Shown: one piece after another, positions 9,703 to 20,000 of the stretch
How the letters are laid out: each line of letters begins with the position of its first letter
How positions within the stretch are numbered: position 1 is the stretch's first letter
Assembly (NCBI RefSeq): GCF_019343455.1
Contig: NZ_CP049362.1
Coordinates: forward strand, 1,488,001-1,552,000
Reading direction: 5' to 3'
DNA from: Alcaligenes ammonioxydans
GTDB taxonomy: Bacteria > Pseudomonadota > Gammaproteobacteria > Burkholderiales > Burkholderiaceae_B
Length of the DNA: 64,000 nucleotides
The notes under the pieces: model-generated
The model's database searches: none
Told to the model about the DNA's origin: nothing
The model's input: the letters and a program-made list of their open reading frames with translations, nothing else
Made by a program: the position numbers and the translations under genes

Positions 9703-10173
9703 CTAGGGTTTTAGAGCAGGCAGGCCGGTGATCTTCTCACCGGCCTTTTTATTGGCCTGCTTAAACCAGCCCTGCTCCATCTCCAGGGCGTAGCGTACGG
9801 GTTGCACCGGGCAGTGGGATTGAAGATCAAAGGGTTGCATGGCCTCGATATTGCTAATGGTGCCGTCATCCGTAATGAAGGCAATATCCAGCGGCAAAGG
9901 CGTATTCTTCATCCAGAAGCAAGGCATTCCGGTTTGTTCGAATACAAATAACATGCCGTGATCGGGGGGCAGGCTTTCTCGATGCATCAAACCTTGTGCA
10001 CGCGTCTCATCGCGATCAGCCACTTCGGCCTGGATCTGTTTGGAACCCAGTTTCAGTGTCAGGATGGGAAGAGTCTCATTTGCCAGGGCCGGGGCGCTGA
10101 TGCAAAACGCGGCCAGAAGACAGGCAAAAAAAACAGGGCGCGCAGGCCCCGTAGTCGTCGTGCGATACTGCAT
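9703..10173 (-). CDS. DUF192 family exported protein
   Basis: A 156-residue protein with a signal peptide: a basic start, the hydrophobic core PVFFACLLAAFCISA, and a likely cut after ALA near residue 31. The mature part carries the DUF192 hallmarks ETRAQGLMHRESLPPDHGMLF, then CFWMKNTPLPLDIAFI and the AMQPFDL and YALEMEQGWF segments. The function of this family is not established; its members are small beta-rich periplasmic or secreted proteins. I used the ATG at 10173 because the signal peptide then starts correctly; a longer start at 10275 would overlap the cold-shock gene. Its last 15 codons coincide with the hairpin of the thiolase terminator on the other strand. Confidence 0.85.
   Translation of the reverse strand: MQYRTTTTGPARPVFFACLLAAFCISAPALANETLPILTLKLGSKQIQAEVADRDETRAQGLMHRESLPPDHGMLFVFEQTGMPCFWMKNTPLPLDIAFITDDGTISNIEAMQPFDLQSHCPVQPVRYALEMEQGWFKQANKKAGEKITGLPALKP
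9722..9750 (+). terminator. Intrinsic terminator of the thiolase gene, inside the opposite CDS
   Basis: A 10-bp perfect stem (AGGCCGGTGA at 9722-9731 with TCACCGGCCT at 9737-9746) has a 5-base loop and is followed by five T residues. It starts 20 bp after the thiolase stop. The same bases encode the GEKITGL stretch near the C-terminus of the DUF192 protein on the minus strand. Confidence 0.88.
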
Positions 10174-10219
10174 GTGTGTTGCGAACCTGCTTTTGTTAGA
10201 ATCGAGAGCGCAAGAAATC

Positions 10220-10465
10220 TTAAGGCGAAGTAATATTAAGTGCCTGCTTGCCTTTGGGGCCTTGGGCAACTTCATACAGAACTTTCTGGCCTTCTTTCAA
10301 CGTCTTGAACCCGTTCATCTGAATGGATGAAAAATGAGCGAAGAGATCTTCGCCGCCGTTATCGGGTGTAATAAACCCAAAGCCTTTGGCGTCATTGAAC
10401 CACTTAACGGTCCCGGATAGTTTTTGATTGTCTCCAGTGCCTGCGGTGGTGGTAGTTTCCGACAT
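10220..10465 (-). CDS. Cold-shock domain protein (CspA family)
   Basis: An 81-residue nucleic-acid chaperone. After a short variable N-terminus ([14 protein letters not shown]) comes the cold-shock domain with [16 protein letters not shown] (RNP1) and [10 protein letters not shown] (RNP2), then [21 protein letters not shown]. It binds RNA and single-stranded DNA and helps transcription and translation. It is divergent from clpS across a 163-bp spacer that should hold its 5' leader and both promoters. The lettered paralogue name cannot be assigned. Confidence 0.95.
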   Translation of the reverse strand: MSETTTTAGTGDNQKLSGTVKWFNDAKGFGFITPDNGGEDLFAHFSSIQMNGFKTLKEGQKVLYEVAQGPKGKQALNITSP

Positions 10466-10628
10466 GCTTGCTGCCTCTCAACTTAGTGTATGGTTGATAC
10501 TTTTTGCGGCCCCTCCCTGGGCCTGTGATCGCGGTACTCCATTTTTTTATGAAGTTGACACGATCAGTCGGATGATGCTGAATTTTGTTCCCCCCAGTCA
10601 ACCTATGGAAAGCACCTAGTTCTGTATT

Positions 10629-10952
10629 ATGGCCATTGAGATCGATAAGCAAGGCGCCACAACGGTAGAGCGCCAATCCGCGCGGCTTGCCCCACCACCC
10701 ATGTATCAGGTCATCTTGCTCAATGATGACTACACGCCCATGGAGTTTGTGGTGAATGTACTGGAGCGGGTGTTTGCCAAAACCCCGGAGCAGGCCGAAC
10801 AGCTTATGCTTAAAGTACATTACGAAGGTCGGGCTGTCTGTGGGGTGTATCCGCGCGACATCGCGGCCACCAAGGTGGAAATTGTGCGACAACTGGCGCA
10901 GTCGCGACAGCACCCTTTGCAGTGCGTGATGGAACCGGTGCCTGATGCTTGA
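10629..10952 (+). CDS. clpS: ATP-dependent Clp protease adaptor ClpS
   Basis: ClpS binds the N-domain of ClpA and delivers N-end-rule substrates to ClpAP. This 107-residue protein has the core motif [20 protein letters not shown] around residues 22-42, the substrate-binding and ClpA-contacting surface, and a C-terminal region with [19 protein letters not shown]. The N-terminal tail that modulates ClpA is present. clpA starts 93 bp downstream with its own strong ribosome site, the standard clpS-clpA order. Confidence 0.96.
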   Translation: MAIEIDKQGATTVERQSARLAPPPMYQVILLNDDYTPMEFVVNVLERVFAKTPEQAEQLMLKVHYEGRAVCGVYPRDIAATKVEIVRQLAQSRQHPLQCVMEPVPDA

Positions 10953-11045
10953 CCATTTAATGGTTTACCGTATTGTTCAGATCAGGCAAATTAGTCATAG
11001 AATAGCCTTAACCCCTAGTTTTACTCTTGCCGTGTAGGAGGAAGC

Positions 11046-13367
11046 ATGATCTCCGAAGAACTTGAAGTCAGTCTACACATGGCCTTTGTCGAGGCTCGTG
11101 CCGCGCGCCATGAATTCATCACGGTAGAGCATCTGCTGTTGTCCCTGCTCGATAACGCCTCCACACTGGAAGTGTTGAAAGCATGTGCTGCCGATATTGA
11201 TGCACTGCGCCAGAACCTGCGTAAATTCATCAACGAAAATACGCCCACTTTTCCTGGCGAGGGCGAGGTCGACACCCAGCCCACGTTGGGCTTTCAGCGT
11301 GTGATTCAGCGTGCCATCATGCACGTATCGTCCAGTAACTCCGGTAAAAATGTGGTGTCCGGAGCGAATGTGCTGGTGGCGATGTATGGGGAAAAAGATT
11401 CGCACGCGGTGTATTACCTGCAGCAGCAAGGTGTCACGCGTCTGGATGTCGTCAATTTCCTCTCTCACGGCATTACCAAGGCCAATCCGGAGCCTGCCGC
11501 TCCCGAGCCACCCAAACCGGCCGCCGCTTCGGAAACCGATACTCGTTCGGATGCCCAGAAGTCGCCGCTGGATCTGTACGCCACCGACCTGAACACCGAA
11601 GCCAGCCTGGGTCGTATTGACCCTCTGATTGGCCGCGAGAAGGAAGTGGAGCGTGTCATCCAGGTGCTGTGCCGTCGCCGCAAGAATAATCCCTTGCTGG
11701 TGGGCGAGGCCGGCGTGGGCAAGACCGCAATTGCCGAAGGCCTGGCCTTGCGTATTCAGCGTGGCGATGTGCCGGACATTCTTAGCCAGGCACGTGTGTA
11801 TGCGCTGGATATGGGTGCCTTGCTGGCTGGCACCAAGTACCGTGGCGACTTTGAGCAACGTCTGAAAGCCGTGCTCAAGCAGCTCAAGGAAACGGCCCAG
11901 TCTATTTTGTTTATCGACGAGATCCATACCTTGATCGGCGCTGGCTCGGCGTCGGGTGGTACGCTGGATGCGTCCAATCTGCTCAAGCCTGCCTTGTCTT
12001 CTGGTCAGCTCAAGTGTCTGGGGGCGACGACCTATTCGGAGTACCGCGGTATTTTCGAAAAAGACCACGCCCTGTCGCGTCGTTTTCAGAAAATCGATGT
12101 GGCCGAGCCGACGGTTGAGCAGACCATCCAGATTTTGCGTGGACTGAAAGCCAACTTCGAAGAGCATCACGGCGTGCGCTATTCGGCGGCCGCCCTGACT
12201 GCGGCTGCAGAGTTGTCTGCACGCTACATCAATGACCGCTTTTTGCCGGATAAGGCCATTGATGTGATCGACGAAGCCGGAGCCGCGCAGCGTTTGTTGC
12301 CGCGCTCCAAGCAGAAGAAAGTTATTGGCAAGGCCGATATCCAAGCAACGGTCTCGCGCATTGCCCGCATTCCGCCTCAGACCGTATCCAGCGACGATCG
12401 CAATAAGCTGGCAACCTTGGCACGCGATCTGAAATCGGTGGTGTTCGGTCAGGACATGGCGATTGATGCCCTGGCTGCCGCCATCAAGATGGCCCGTTCT
12501 GGCCTGGGGTTACCCGACAAGCCTATCGGTTCCTTCCTGTTTTCCGGCCCGACCGGTGTGGGTAAGACTGAAGTGGCTCGTCAATTGGCCTTTGTGCTGG
12601 GCGTGGAGTTGCTGCGCTTTGACATGTCCGAGTACATGGAGCGTCACACCGTATCGCGTCTGATTGGTGCGCCTCCCGGCTATGTGGGGTTTGATCAGGG
12701 TGGTTTGCTGACTGAAGCGGTCACCAAGCAGCCCCACTGTGTGCTCTTGCTGGACGAAATCGAGAAAGCGCACCCGGATGTCTATAACATCCTGCTGCAG
12801 GTGATGGATCACGGTACGCTAACGGATAACAATGGCCGCAAGGCAGATTTCCGCAACGTTATCTTGATCATGACCACCAATGCGGGGGCCGAGGCCCTGA
12901 ACAAGACCAGTATCGGGTTTACGCAGGCTCAGCGCTCGGGCGATGAAATGCAGGATATCAAGCGTCATTTCTCACCAGAGTTCCGCAACCGTCTGGATGC
13001 CATTATTGGCTTTAAGCCATTGTCGCGCGATATCATCCTGCGCGTGGTGGACAAGTTCCTGATGCAACTGGAAAACCAGCTTCACGAGAAGCGGGTGGAA
13101 GTGACCTTCTCGGATGCCTTGCGCGATCATCTGGCTGCCAAGGGCTTTGATCCTGCCATGGGTGCTCGCCCCATGCATCGGCTTATTCAGGACACCATCC
13201 GTCGCGCCCTGGCTGACGAGCTCTTGTTTGGCCGTCTGGTCGATGGGGGACAGGTCGAGGTCGATCTGGACGAGAACGGTGAAGTGGTACTGGAATATCC
13301 TTCTTCAGGACCTGATGAGCCCGGCAGCAAGGCTTCTTCGCGTCCCGAGCCGGAATTAGTCGACTAA
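11046..13367 (+). CDS. clpA: ATP-dependent Clp protease ATP-binding subunit ClpA
   Basis: The AAA+ unfoldase that feeds proteins into ClpP. The 773-residue protein has a Clp N-domain (residues ~1-150, [20 protein letters not shown]), a linker rich in Ala, Pro and Glu, a first ATPase module (Walker A GEAGVGKT near 220, Walker B ILFIDEIH) and a second (GPTGVGKT at 501-508, [10 protein letters not shown]). It ends with the ClpB-type D2 small domain, preceded by the IGF-containing stretch that fits ClpA rather than ClpB. The ClpB middle coiled coil is absent. A ribosome site TAGGAGGA is 7 bases before the ATG. The C-terminal tail ([18 protein letters not shown]) is a longer, low-complexity extension than in E. 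coli. Confidence 0.97.
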   Translation: MISEELEVSLHMAFVEARAARHEFITVEHLLLSLLDNASTLEVLKACAADIDALRQNLRKFINENTPTFPGEGEVDTQPTLGFQRVIQRAIMHVSSSNSGKNVVSGANVLVAMYGEKDSHAVYYLQQQGVTRLDVVNFLSHGITKANPEPAAPEPPKPAAASETDTRSDAQKSPLDLYATDLNTEASLGRIDPLIGREKEVERVIQVLCRRRKNNPLLVGEAGVGKTAIAEGLALRIQRGDVPDILSQARVYALDMGALLAGTKYRGDFEQRLKAVLKQLKETAQSILFIDEIHTLIGAGSASGGTLDASNLLKPALSSGQLKCLGATTYSEYRGIFEKDHALSRRFQKIDVAEPTVEQTIQILRGLKANFEEHHGVRYSAAALTAAAELSARYINDRFLPDKAIDVIDEAGAAQRLLPRSKQKKVIGKADIQATVSRIARIPPQTVSSDDRNKLATLARDLKSVVFGQDMAIDALAAAIKMARSGLGLPDKPIGSFLFSGPTGVGKTEVARQLAFVLGVELLRFDMSEYMERHTVSRLIGAPPGYVGFDQGGLLTEAVTKQPHCVLLLDEIEKAHPDVYNILLQVMDHGTLTDNNGRKADFRNVILIMTTNAGAEALNKTSIGFTQAQRSGDEMQDIKRHFSPEFRNRLDAIIGFKPLSRDIILRVVDKFLMQLENQLHEKRVEVTFSDALRDHLAAKGFDPAMGARPMHRLIQDTIRRALADELLFGRLVDGGQVEVDLDENGEVVLEYPSSGPDEPGSKASSRPEPELVD

Positions 13368-13370
13368 GCC

Positions 13371-14660
13371 GTGAGGGCATCGCGCCCCTTGATCGTCTGT
13401 ACGCATTGTGACACCGTACACGAGCGAGTCCCCGTTCAAGGAGCGGGGCTCGCTCGTTGTGTACGTTGCGATACCGAACTGTACCGCCACAGCCGCTTTT
13501 CACCACGTGAATGGCAAGCGCTGGTTTTGGCAGTTTTCATTCTTTTTCTGATTGCCAACCTGTTTCCTGTCGTCCATCTGAGCATGGCGGGAAAAACGGT
13601 GGCTCCCACCTTTCCCAAGGCCTTGTTGCTGATCTGGCAGCAAGGGTATTGGGGCTTGTCCGTGATGGCCGGGCTGGTGGGGTTCTGGCTGCCCTTGTTC
13701 CAGTTGATCTTTCAATTTTGGGCCTTGGGTCTGATCGCCCGTGAAAAACCGTTGCCCGCGGATTTCGGAGTGGGGCTAAGAGCCTTGAGTCATCTTGAGC
13801 ACTGGTCCATGACAGCCGTGTTGTTCCTGGGGCTAATCGTGGCTATCGTGAAGTTTGCCGGAATAGGGCATTTGACGGTGGCGCCGGGCTTGTATGCATT
13901 TTTTGCCCTGACCTTTTTGCTGACCGGCCTGAGCCGTATTACGGCAGGCCGACTTTGGCGTTGGGCCGAGGATCGTGATCTGGTTCCGATTGCAACCCGC
14001 CAGGACTTGAAAGCGTATCCGGCCTGGAGCGCCTGCACCCATTGCGGGTTTGTCCAGTCCAGCCAGAACTCACGTTGTGGCCGTTGTGCAGCGCCCGTTC
14101 ACAAACGCAAACCCAATAGCCGTGCGCGGGTGGCGGCGCTGGTGCTGACGGCCTGTGTCTTTTACATTCCGGCCAATGTCCTGCCCGTCATGGAACTGCG
14201 CAGCATTATGGGCACGAGTGCCCACACTATTTTGGGTGGGGTGATCCAGCTTTGGCAATTGGGCTCCTGGGACTTGGCCCTGATTGTTTTTATTGCCAGT
14301 ATTGTCGTTCCCATTACCAAGCTCTTGGCCCTGGTGATTCTGCTGATAGGACGGCGCTGGCGAGGCAATGAGGTGCAGCGGCAACGCAACCGCATTTACG
14401 ATATGGTCGAGCTGATCGGGCAGTGGTCCATGCTGGACGTATTCGTCGTGGTGCTCATGGCAGCCTTGGCGAACTTTCCGGGCTTATCGCAGATCATTCC
14501 CGGCGCGGGGGCCTTGAGTTTTGGCATTGTTGTTGTCTTGACCATGCTGGCCGCGTTAAGTTATGACCCTCGCCAGGGCTGGGATCTGGACCCTCGAGAA
14601 GAGTTACTCATAGAACCGCGACCAAAGCCGTCTCCGCCTGGTACCCGGGCGACTTCCTGA
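13371..14660 (+). CDS. pqiA: Paraquat-inducible protein A family membrane protein
   Basis: A 429-residue inner-membrane protein with two repeats, each formed by a zinc-ribbon-like Cys cluster and about four transmembrane helices. The first cluster is CTHCDTVHERV with CVRCDTEL, the second CTHCGFVQ with CGRCAAPVHK near residue 225. PqiA partners PqiB and PqiC in lipid or envelope maintenance between the membranes. The GTG start lies only 3 bp after the clpA stop, so co-transcription with clpSA is likely, which is unusual for pqi genes. pqiB follows after 10 bp. Only the pqi family name is sure; induction by paraquat here is not shown. Confidence 0.9.
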   Translation: MRASRPLIVCTHCDTVHERVPVQGAGLARCVRCDTELYRHSRFSPREWQALVLAVFILFLIANLFPVVHLSMAGKTVAPTFPKALLLIWQQGYWGLSVMAGLVGFWLPLFQLIFQFWALGLIAREKPLPADFGVGLRALSHLEHWSMTAVLFLGLIVAIVKFAGIGHLTVAPGLYAFFALTFLLTGLSRITAGRLWRWAEDRDLVPIATRQDLKAYPAWSACTHCGFVQSSQNSRCGRCAAPVHKRKPNSRARVAALVLTACVFYIPANVLPVMELRSIMGTSAHTILGGVIQLWQLGSWDLALIVFIASIVVPITKLLALVILLIGRRWRGNEVQRQRNRIYDMVELIGQWSMLDVFVVVLMAALANFPGLSQIIPGAGALSFGIVVVLTMLAALSYDPRQGWDLDPREELLIEPRPKPSPPGTRATS

Positions 14661-14670
14661 AGGAAACAAG

Positions 14671-16323
14671 GTGCAAGAATCAAAAACACATCAGCCTGAC
14701 GGCCAGACCGAGCCTGCACAACCTAAACTGATTCCCTCCAAGCAATCCCGATTCTCCTGGATCTGGATCTTGCCCATTGCTGCGGCGCTGGTCGGTGCCT
14801 CATTGGTGCTGCGTAACTGGATGCTGACCGGACCTCGCATCACGATCAGTTTTGACTCGGCCGAAGGGCTGGCCGTGGACCAGACCAAGCTGCGTTACCG
14901 CGAAGTGGATGTGGGGACAATCTCGGACATTCAGGTATCACCAGACCGAAAAGGGGTGCTGGTGACGGCGCAATTGGAGCGCGACGGCTCGGAGTTCATT
15001 ACTCAGGAAGGAACACGCTTTTGGGTGGTGCGTCCTCGTCTGGGCTTGAGTGGCGTGTCGGGGTTGGGCACCTTGCTGTCGGGGGTATACATCGGTGTGG
15101 ATGCCCCTTTTGCGGTCGACAAGAAGGCCGAGCAGCTGGATTTTGTAGGTCTGGAAAGTCCGCCCGAGGTGACCAGTGGCCGGGCAGGAAAACGCTATGT
15201 GTTGACCGCGCCCGAACTGGGTTCGCTGGATTTGGGCTCACCGTTGTACTACAAGGGCATCCAGGTGGGGCAGGTCAGCAGCTATGAGCTGAATGAGGAC
15301 GGCAATGGGGTGCGCATACAGGTATTCGTGGACGCTCCTAATGATAAGTTCGTGACGCAGGGATCACGCTTCTGGAATGTTAGCGGTGTCAATATGTCCT
15401 TGGATTCCACCGGCTTCAATGTGCGTACGCATTCGCTGGTTTCGGCGCTGGCCGGGGGCCTGGCGTTTGATCAGATGGAAGGCGAACCCTTGGAGGTGGC
15501 GAAGGCGGACACTCAATACGAGCTGTTTCCCACGCAGGAGCGCGCCATGGCCGAGCCTGATGGCCCGGCCGTCGAGCTGCGTTTCCATTTCCATCAGTCC
15601 GTGCGTGGCTTGGTGCCCGGCTCCAAGGTGGAGTTCCGGGGGCTGGAGCTGGGGCAGGTCTATGATGTGGATCTGGAGTTTGACTTTGAGCGCAAACGTT
15701 TCTTTGCCCTGGTGAAAGCGCGTATTTATCCGCAGCGCTTCGGTCATCTGTATGAACAGGTGGTGGAGAATCGTCCGGACGACAAGGACCCGGTCAGCGC
15801 CTTGTTCAAACCGATGGTTGAACGTGGTCTGCGTGCCCAATTGCGGCCGGCCAGCCTGATTACCGGCCAGCAATATATTGCTCTGGAGTTCTTTGACAAA
15901 GCGCCTGCCGCGGAATTGGATGACACCACCAAACCCCTTGTAGTACCCGTTATTGCTGGCGATTTTGATCGCCTGCAAGAGCAGGTCAGCGATATTGTCA
16001 CCAAGATTGCGGCGGTTCCTTTTGACCAGATTGGCAAGAATCTGCAAAGCGGGTTGACCGAGCTGGGACAAGTGCTCAAGCAGTTGGACAAGACCACCGT
16101 ACCGCAACTGAATGGAGCCCTTAAATCCATGGATGCGGCTGTCCAGAAGCTGGGTGCCATGCTCGATTCGGATTCCGCCTTCAATGCCTCTGTCGATCAA
16201 ACGCTAAGTGAGCTCAAGCGCTCCTTGCGATCCTTGCGTGATTTAAGCGATACCTTGCAAAGCCAGCCCTCTGCCGTATTGCGAGGTCGTTCCCCTGACG
16301 TGTTGCCGGAGCCCGCGCCATGA
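14671..16323 (+). CDS. pqiB: Intermembrane transport protein PqiB (MCE domain protein)
   Basis: A 550-residue protein with one N-terminal transmembrane anchor (FSWIWILPIAAALVGASLVL, residues ~28-47) and three successive MCE domains in the periplasm, visible from repeated GLxxGSxVxFRGxxVGxV-like cores (AEGLAVDQTKLRYREVDVG, LDLGSPLYYKGIQVGQV, VRGLVPGSKVEFRGLELGQV). A C-terminal helical region follows. In E. coli PqiB hexamers form a channel spanning the periplasm for lipids. It starts at a GTG with GAAGGAAA 8 bases upstream and overlaps pqiC by four bases. Confidence 0.93.
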   Translation: MQESKTHQPDGQTEPAQPKLIPSKQSRFSWIWILPIAAALVGASLVLRNWMLTGPRITISFDSAEGLAVDQTKLRYREVDVGTISDIQVSPDRKGVLVTAQLERDGSEFITQEGTRFWVVRPRLGLSGVSGLGTLLSGVYIGVDAPFAVDKKAEQLDFVGLESPPEVTSGRAGKRYVLTAPELGSLDLGSPLYYKGIQVGQVSSYELNEDGNGVRIQVFVDAPNDKFVTQGSRFWNVSGVNMSLDSTGFNVRTHSLVSALAGGLAFDQMEGEPLEVAKADTQYELFPTQERAMAEPDGPAVELRFHFHQSVRGLVPGSKVEFRGLELGQVYDVDLEFDFERKRFFALVKARIYPQRFGHLYEQVVENRPDDKDPVSALFKPMVERGLRAQLRPASLITGQQYIALEFFDKAPAAELDDTTKPLVVPVIAGDFDRLQEQVSDIVTKIAAVPFDQIGKNLQSGLTELGQVLKQLDKTTVPQLNGALKSMDAAVQKLGAMLDSDSAFNASVDQTLSELKRSLRSLRDLSDTLQSQPSAVLRGRSPDVLPEPAP

Positions 16324-16934
16324 TGTCCCGTTTACTGATTCCTGTGGCGATTGCCAGTTTGCTCACCGCCTGTGCCTCGAGCACGCCAACTTATTACACC
16401 TTGCAGGCCCCAGAGGCAGTCCCGGCAGACAAGGCGGTTTCCGCACAGCCCTGGAAAGGGTTTCAGTTGCGACGCCTGGATGTACCGGCGCAGTTGGACC
16501 GTCGTTCTCTGGTGCTGACGCAAGCGGCAGGGGGGCAGGTCAAGCTGCTGAACGATAGCCAGTGGGCATCGCCTTTGCCCGATGAAATGTCCTTGGCGCT
16601 GGTGTCCGGTCTGCAAAATCGCCTGGGCGTGCCCCAGTTGGCCAGCGCAGCAACCAACACGCCCCGTTGGCAGATTGATGTCCTGGTTCAACGTTTTGAT
16701 TCGGTGTATGGCGAGCGTGCCACCTTGGAACTGAGTTGGACCTTGACGCCCCTGGGTTTTGAGGCACCCATTCGGCAGTGCCGCTGGCTCGATTCCGAGC
16801 CTGCCACTGGCATTACTGAATTAGTGACGGCCCACCGTCAATTGCAGCAGCGTTGGGCGGATGCGTTGGCTGCTCAGATGCAAGGTAAACCTATCCCGGT
16901 TAACCTGGGCAAGTCTATGCTGTGCGCCGCATAA
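16320..16934 (+). CDS. pqiC: PqiC / ABC-type transport auxiliary lipoprotein
   Basis: A 204-residue outer-membrane lipoprotein. The lipobox LLTAC ends at Cys18 after a hydrophobic segment, and the mature N-terminus ASSTPTYYTLQAPEA has the YYTL motif typical of the ABC-type auxiliary lipoprotein (PqiC/YmbA) family. It would anchor the PqiB tube to the outer membrane. The start codon overlaps the pqiB stop by four bases. It is the last gene of the pqiABC cluster, followed by the palindromic region in front of putA. Confidence 0.88.
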   Translation: MMSRLLIPVAIASLLTACASSTPTYYTLQAPEAVPADKAVSAQPWKGFQLRRLDVPAQLDRRSLVLTQAAGGQVKLLNDSQWASPLPDEMSLALVSGLQNRLGVPQLASAATNTPRWQIDVLVQRFDSVYGERATLELSWTLTPLGFEAPIRQCRWLDSEPATGITELVTAHRQLQQRWADALAAQMQGKPIPVNLGKSMLCAA

Positions 16935-16940
16935 GATAAA

Positions 16941-16990
16941 AGGTTAACCCGTTCTGTTGCGGGTTAACCTGAATACAGATTTAGGTTAAC
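16941..16990. promoter_or_regulatory. Triple GGTTAAC palindromic element before putA, candidate operator
   Basis: AGGTTAACCC at 16941-16950 and its exact reverse complement GGGTTAACCT at 16961-16970 flank a 10-base spacer. A third copy, AGGTTAACC, lies at 16983-16991. GTTAAC is itself a palindrome. The cluster sits 55-100 bases upstream of putA, whose product carries a DNA-binding ribbon-helix-helix domain and represses its own gene in relatives. There is no T-run, so a terminator for pqiC is less likely. The PutA-operator role is inferred. Confidence 0.6.
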
Positions 16991-17045
16991 CGTCAGTATT
17001 ATTTCGGCATATCGCAGTCAATACAGCGTAACCGGGATAAGAAGC

Positions 17046-20000
17046 ATGGCCAGCACAACCTTAGGGATTAAAGTCGATATCGAGCTGCGCGAGCGTTTGC
17101 GGCGTGCGGCGGATCAATTGCAATGCACTCCGCATTGGCTGCATAAACAAGCGCTGCTGTCGTATATCGAAGGGATAGAACGAGGTGTGCTGCCCAGTGA
17201 GCTGGCTCTGTTAAGTGGGGGCGATGCGGAACTGGCCGAAGATGGCGTCGTCATGCCGGCCATTCCTTTCTATGGTTTTGCCCAAGATGTGCAACCCCAA
17301 AGTGTCCTGCGTGCCGCGATTACCGCGGCGTACCGCCGTCCTGAAACCGACTGCCTGCCCTTGCTGCTTAGCGCAGCGCGTTCATCGCAAAGTGCCCGCG
17401 CCCAGGAACTGGCAGCGCGTCTGGTCAAGGCGTTGCGTGCCAAGCGTCGTGGCGGCGGGGTCGAAGGTCTGATCCAGGAGTTCTCTCTGTCCAGTCAGGA
17501 AGGGGTGGCGCTGATGTGTCTGGCCGAAGCCCTGCTGCGCATCCCCGATCGTGCCACCCGTGACGCTCTGATTCGCGACAAGATCAGCCATGGCGATTGG
17601 CGTGCGCACGTTGGCGAGTCACCCTCCTTGTTTGTGAACGCCGCCACCTGGGGCTTGATGTTGACCGGCCGGCTGGTCAGCGTCAATAGCGAAAAGAACT
17701 TGTCCTCTGCGTTGACTCGCATGATCGGTAAAGGTGGCGAACCCCTGATTCGCAAAGGCGTGGACGTTGCCATGCGCATGATGGGCGAGCAGTTTGTGAC
17801 TGGGCAAACCATTGCGTCGGCCCTGGCCAATAGTCGAAAGTTTGAGGAACAGGGTTTCCGGTATTCCTACGACATGCTGGGCGAGGCCGCCACCACGGCG
17901 GAGGACGCCCAGCGCTACTACCAGGCCTATGAGCAGGCGATCCACGCGATTGGCCGGGCCAGTCAGGGACGTGGGATTTACGAAGGGCCTGGTATTTCCA
18001 TCAAGTTGTCAGCCTTGCATCCGCGTTATAGCCGGGCCCAGCGCGATCGTGTCATGCGCGAGCTCTATCCGCGCCTATTGTCCCTGGCGCAACTGGCTCA
18101 TCACTACGATGTGGGTCTGAACATAGACGCGGAAGAGGCAGATCGTCTTGAAGTCTCTCTGGATTTGCTGGACAAGCTGTGTTTTGATCCTTCGCTGGCC
18201 GGTTGGAATGGCATTGGCTTTGTGGTGCAGGCTTATCAGAAGCGCGCACCTTTTGTGATTGATTACCTGATTGATCTGGCCCGTCGCAGTGGCCATCGCC
18301 TGATGCTGCGTCTGGTCAAAGGCGCTTACTGGGATTCGGAGATCAAGCGTGCCCAGGTCGATGGACTGGAAGATTATCCCGTTTACACGCGCAAGGTTCA
18401 CACGGATGTGTCGTATCTGGCCTGCGCCCGCAAGCTTTTACAGGCCCCCGACGCTGTATACCCGCAGTTTGCAACGCACAATGCGCAAACGCTGGCGGCA
18501 ATCTATGTGATGGCAGGCCAGAATTATTACACGGGTCAGTATGAGTTCCAGTGCCTGCACGGCATGGGTGAGGACTTGTATGAGGAAGTGGTTGGCCCGA
18601 TCAAAGAGGGTAAGTTGAACCGTCCATGTCGTATTTACGCCCCGGTCGGCTCCCACGAGACCTTATTGGCCTATCTGGTGCGTCGTCTGCTGGAAAATGG
18701 CGCCAATACCTCCTTTGTGAACCAGATCGGCAACGCGGATGTGGATCTGGATAAACTGGTTGCCGATCCCGTGGCCCAGGCCTTGAGCCTGCAACCATTG
18801 GGGCGTCCCCACGACAAGATTCCCCTGCCGCGCCAGCTTTACTGGAGTGCCGAGCAGCGCTTGAATTCGGCCGGTTTGGACCTGAGCAATGAGCATCGCC
18901 TGGGTTCGCTGGCTGCCACCTTGATGCAAACAGCTGCCTTGCCGCGCCAGGCTCAGCCTGTATTGGGTCAGGGCAATCCGGTCTGGGACGAGACCAAAGC
19001 GATATGGGTGCGCAATCCGGCCAATCATCAGGACGTGGTGGGGCAGGTCATGTATGCCACTTCGCAGGATGTGGAGCAGGCTCTGGAGGCTGCCAGTCAT
19101 TATGCGCCGATCTGGCAGGCAACGCCGGTGCAGGAGCGCGCCGCCGCTTTGCAGCAGGCGGCTCAATTGCTGGAAGACAATATGCAGGATTTGATGGGCT
19201 TGCTGGTGCGTGAAGCCGGGAAGTCCTACGCCAATGCGATTGCCGAGGTGCGCGAAGCGGTAGATTTTCTGCGCTACTACGCCGGACAGGTGCTGCGTGA
19301 CTTCGATAACGATGAGTATCGTCCTGTAGGCGTGGTGCTGTGCATCAGCCCCTGGAATTTCCCCTTGGCTATTTTTCTGGGGCAGGTATCGGCGGCCTTG
19401 GCCGCCGGTAACGTGGTTCTGGCCAAACCGGCCGAACAAACTTGCCTGATTGCGGCGGCGGCCGTAGAGCTGCTGCATAAGGCGGGGATTGCTCCCGGTG
19501 CCTTGCAGCTCTTGCCCGGTGATGGCCCATCCGTAGGTGCCCCATTGGCCGCCAGCGACAAGGTTAACGCTGTCATGTTTACAGGGTCGACAGCGGTAGC
19601 CCTGGGCTTGAATCGTCAATTAGCCCAGCGCCTGACGGCCGACGGGCGGGCAGTACCGCTGATTGCCGAAACCGGTGGCCTGAACGCCATGGTGGTCGAC
19701 AGCTCTGCTCTGGCCGAGCAGGTTGTGTTTGATGTGCTGAATTCGGCCTTTGACTCGGCAGGCCAGCGTTGTTCGGCTTTACGCTTGTTGTGTATTCAGG
19801 AAGATGTGGCCGACCGCGTGCTGAACATGCTCAACGGGGCCATGCAGGAACTGAGCGTGGGCAATCCGGATCTGCTCAGTACCGACGTAGGCCCCGTCAT
19901 TGACGAGGAGGCCCGTGCCGGTATCGAAGAGCACATTACGGCGATGCGTGAAGCAGGCTTCCGTGTTACCCAAAGCGAGCAAAGCCGCAGCCTGACCGGT

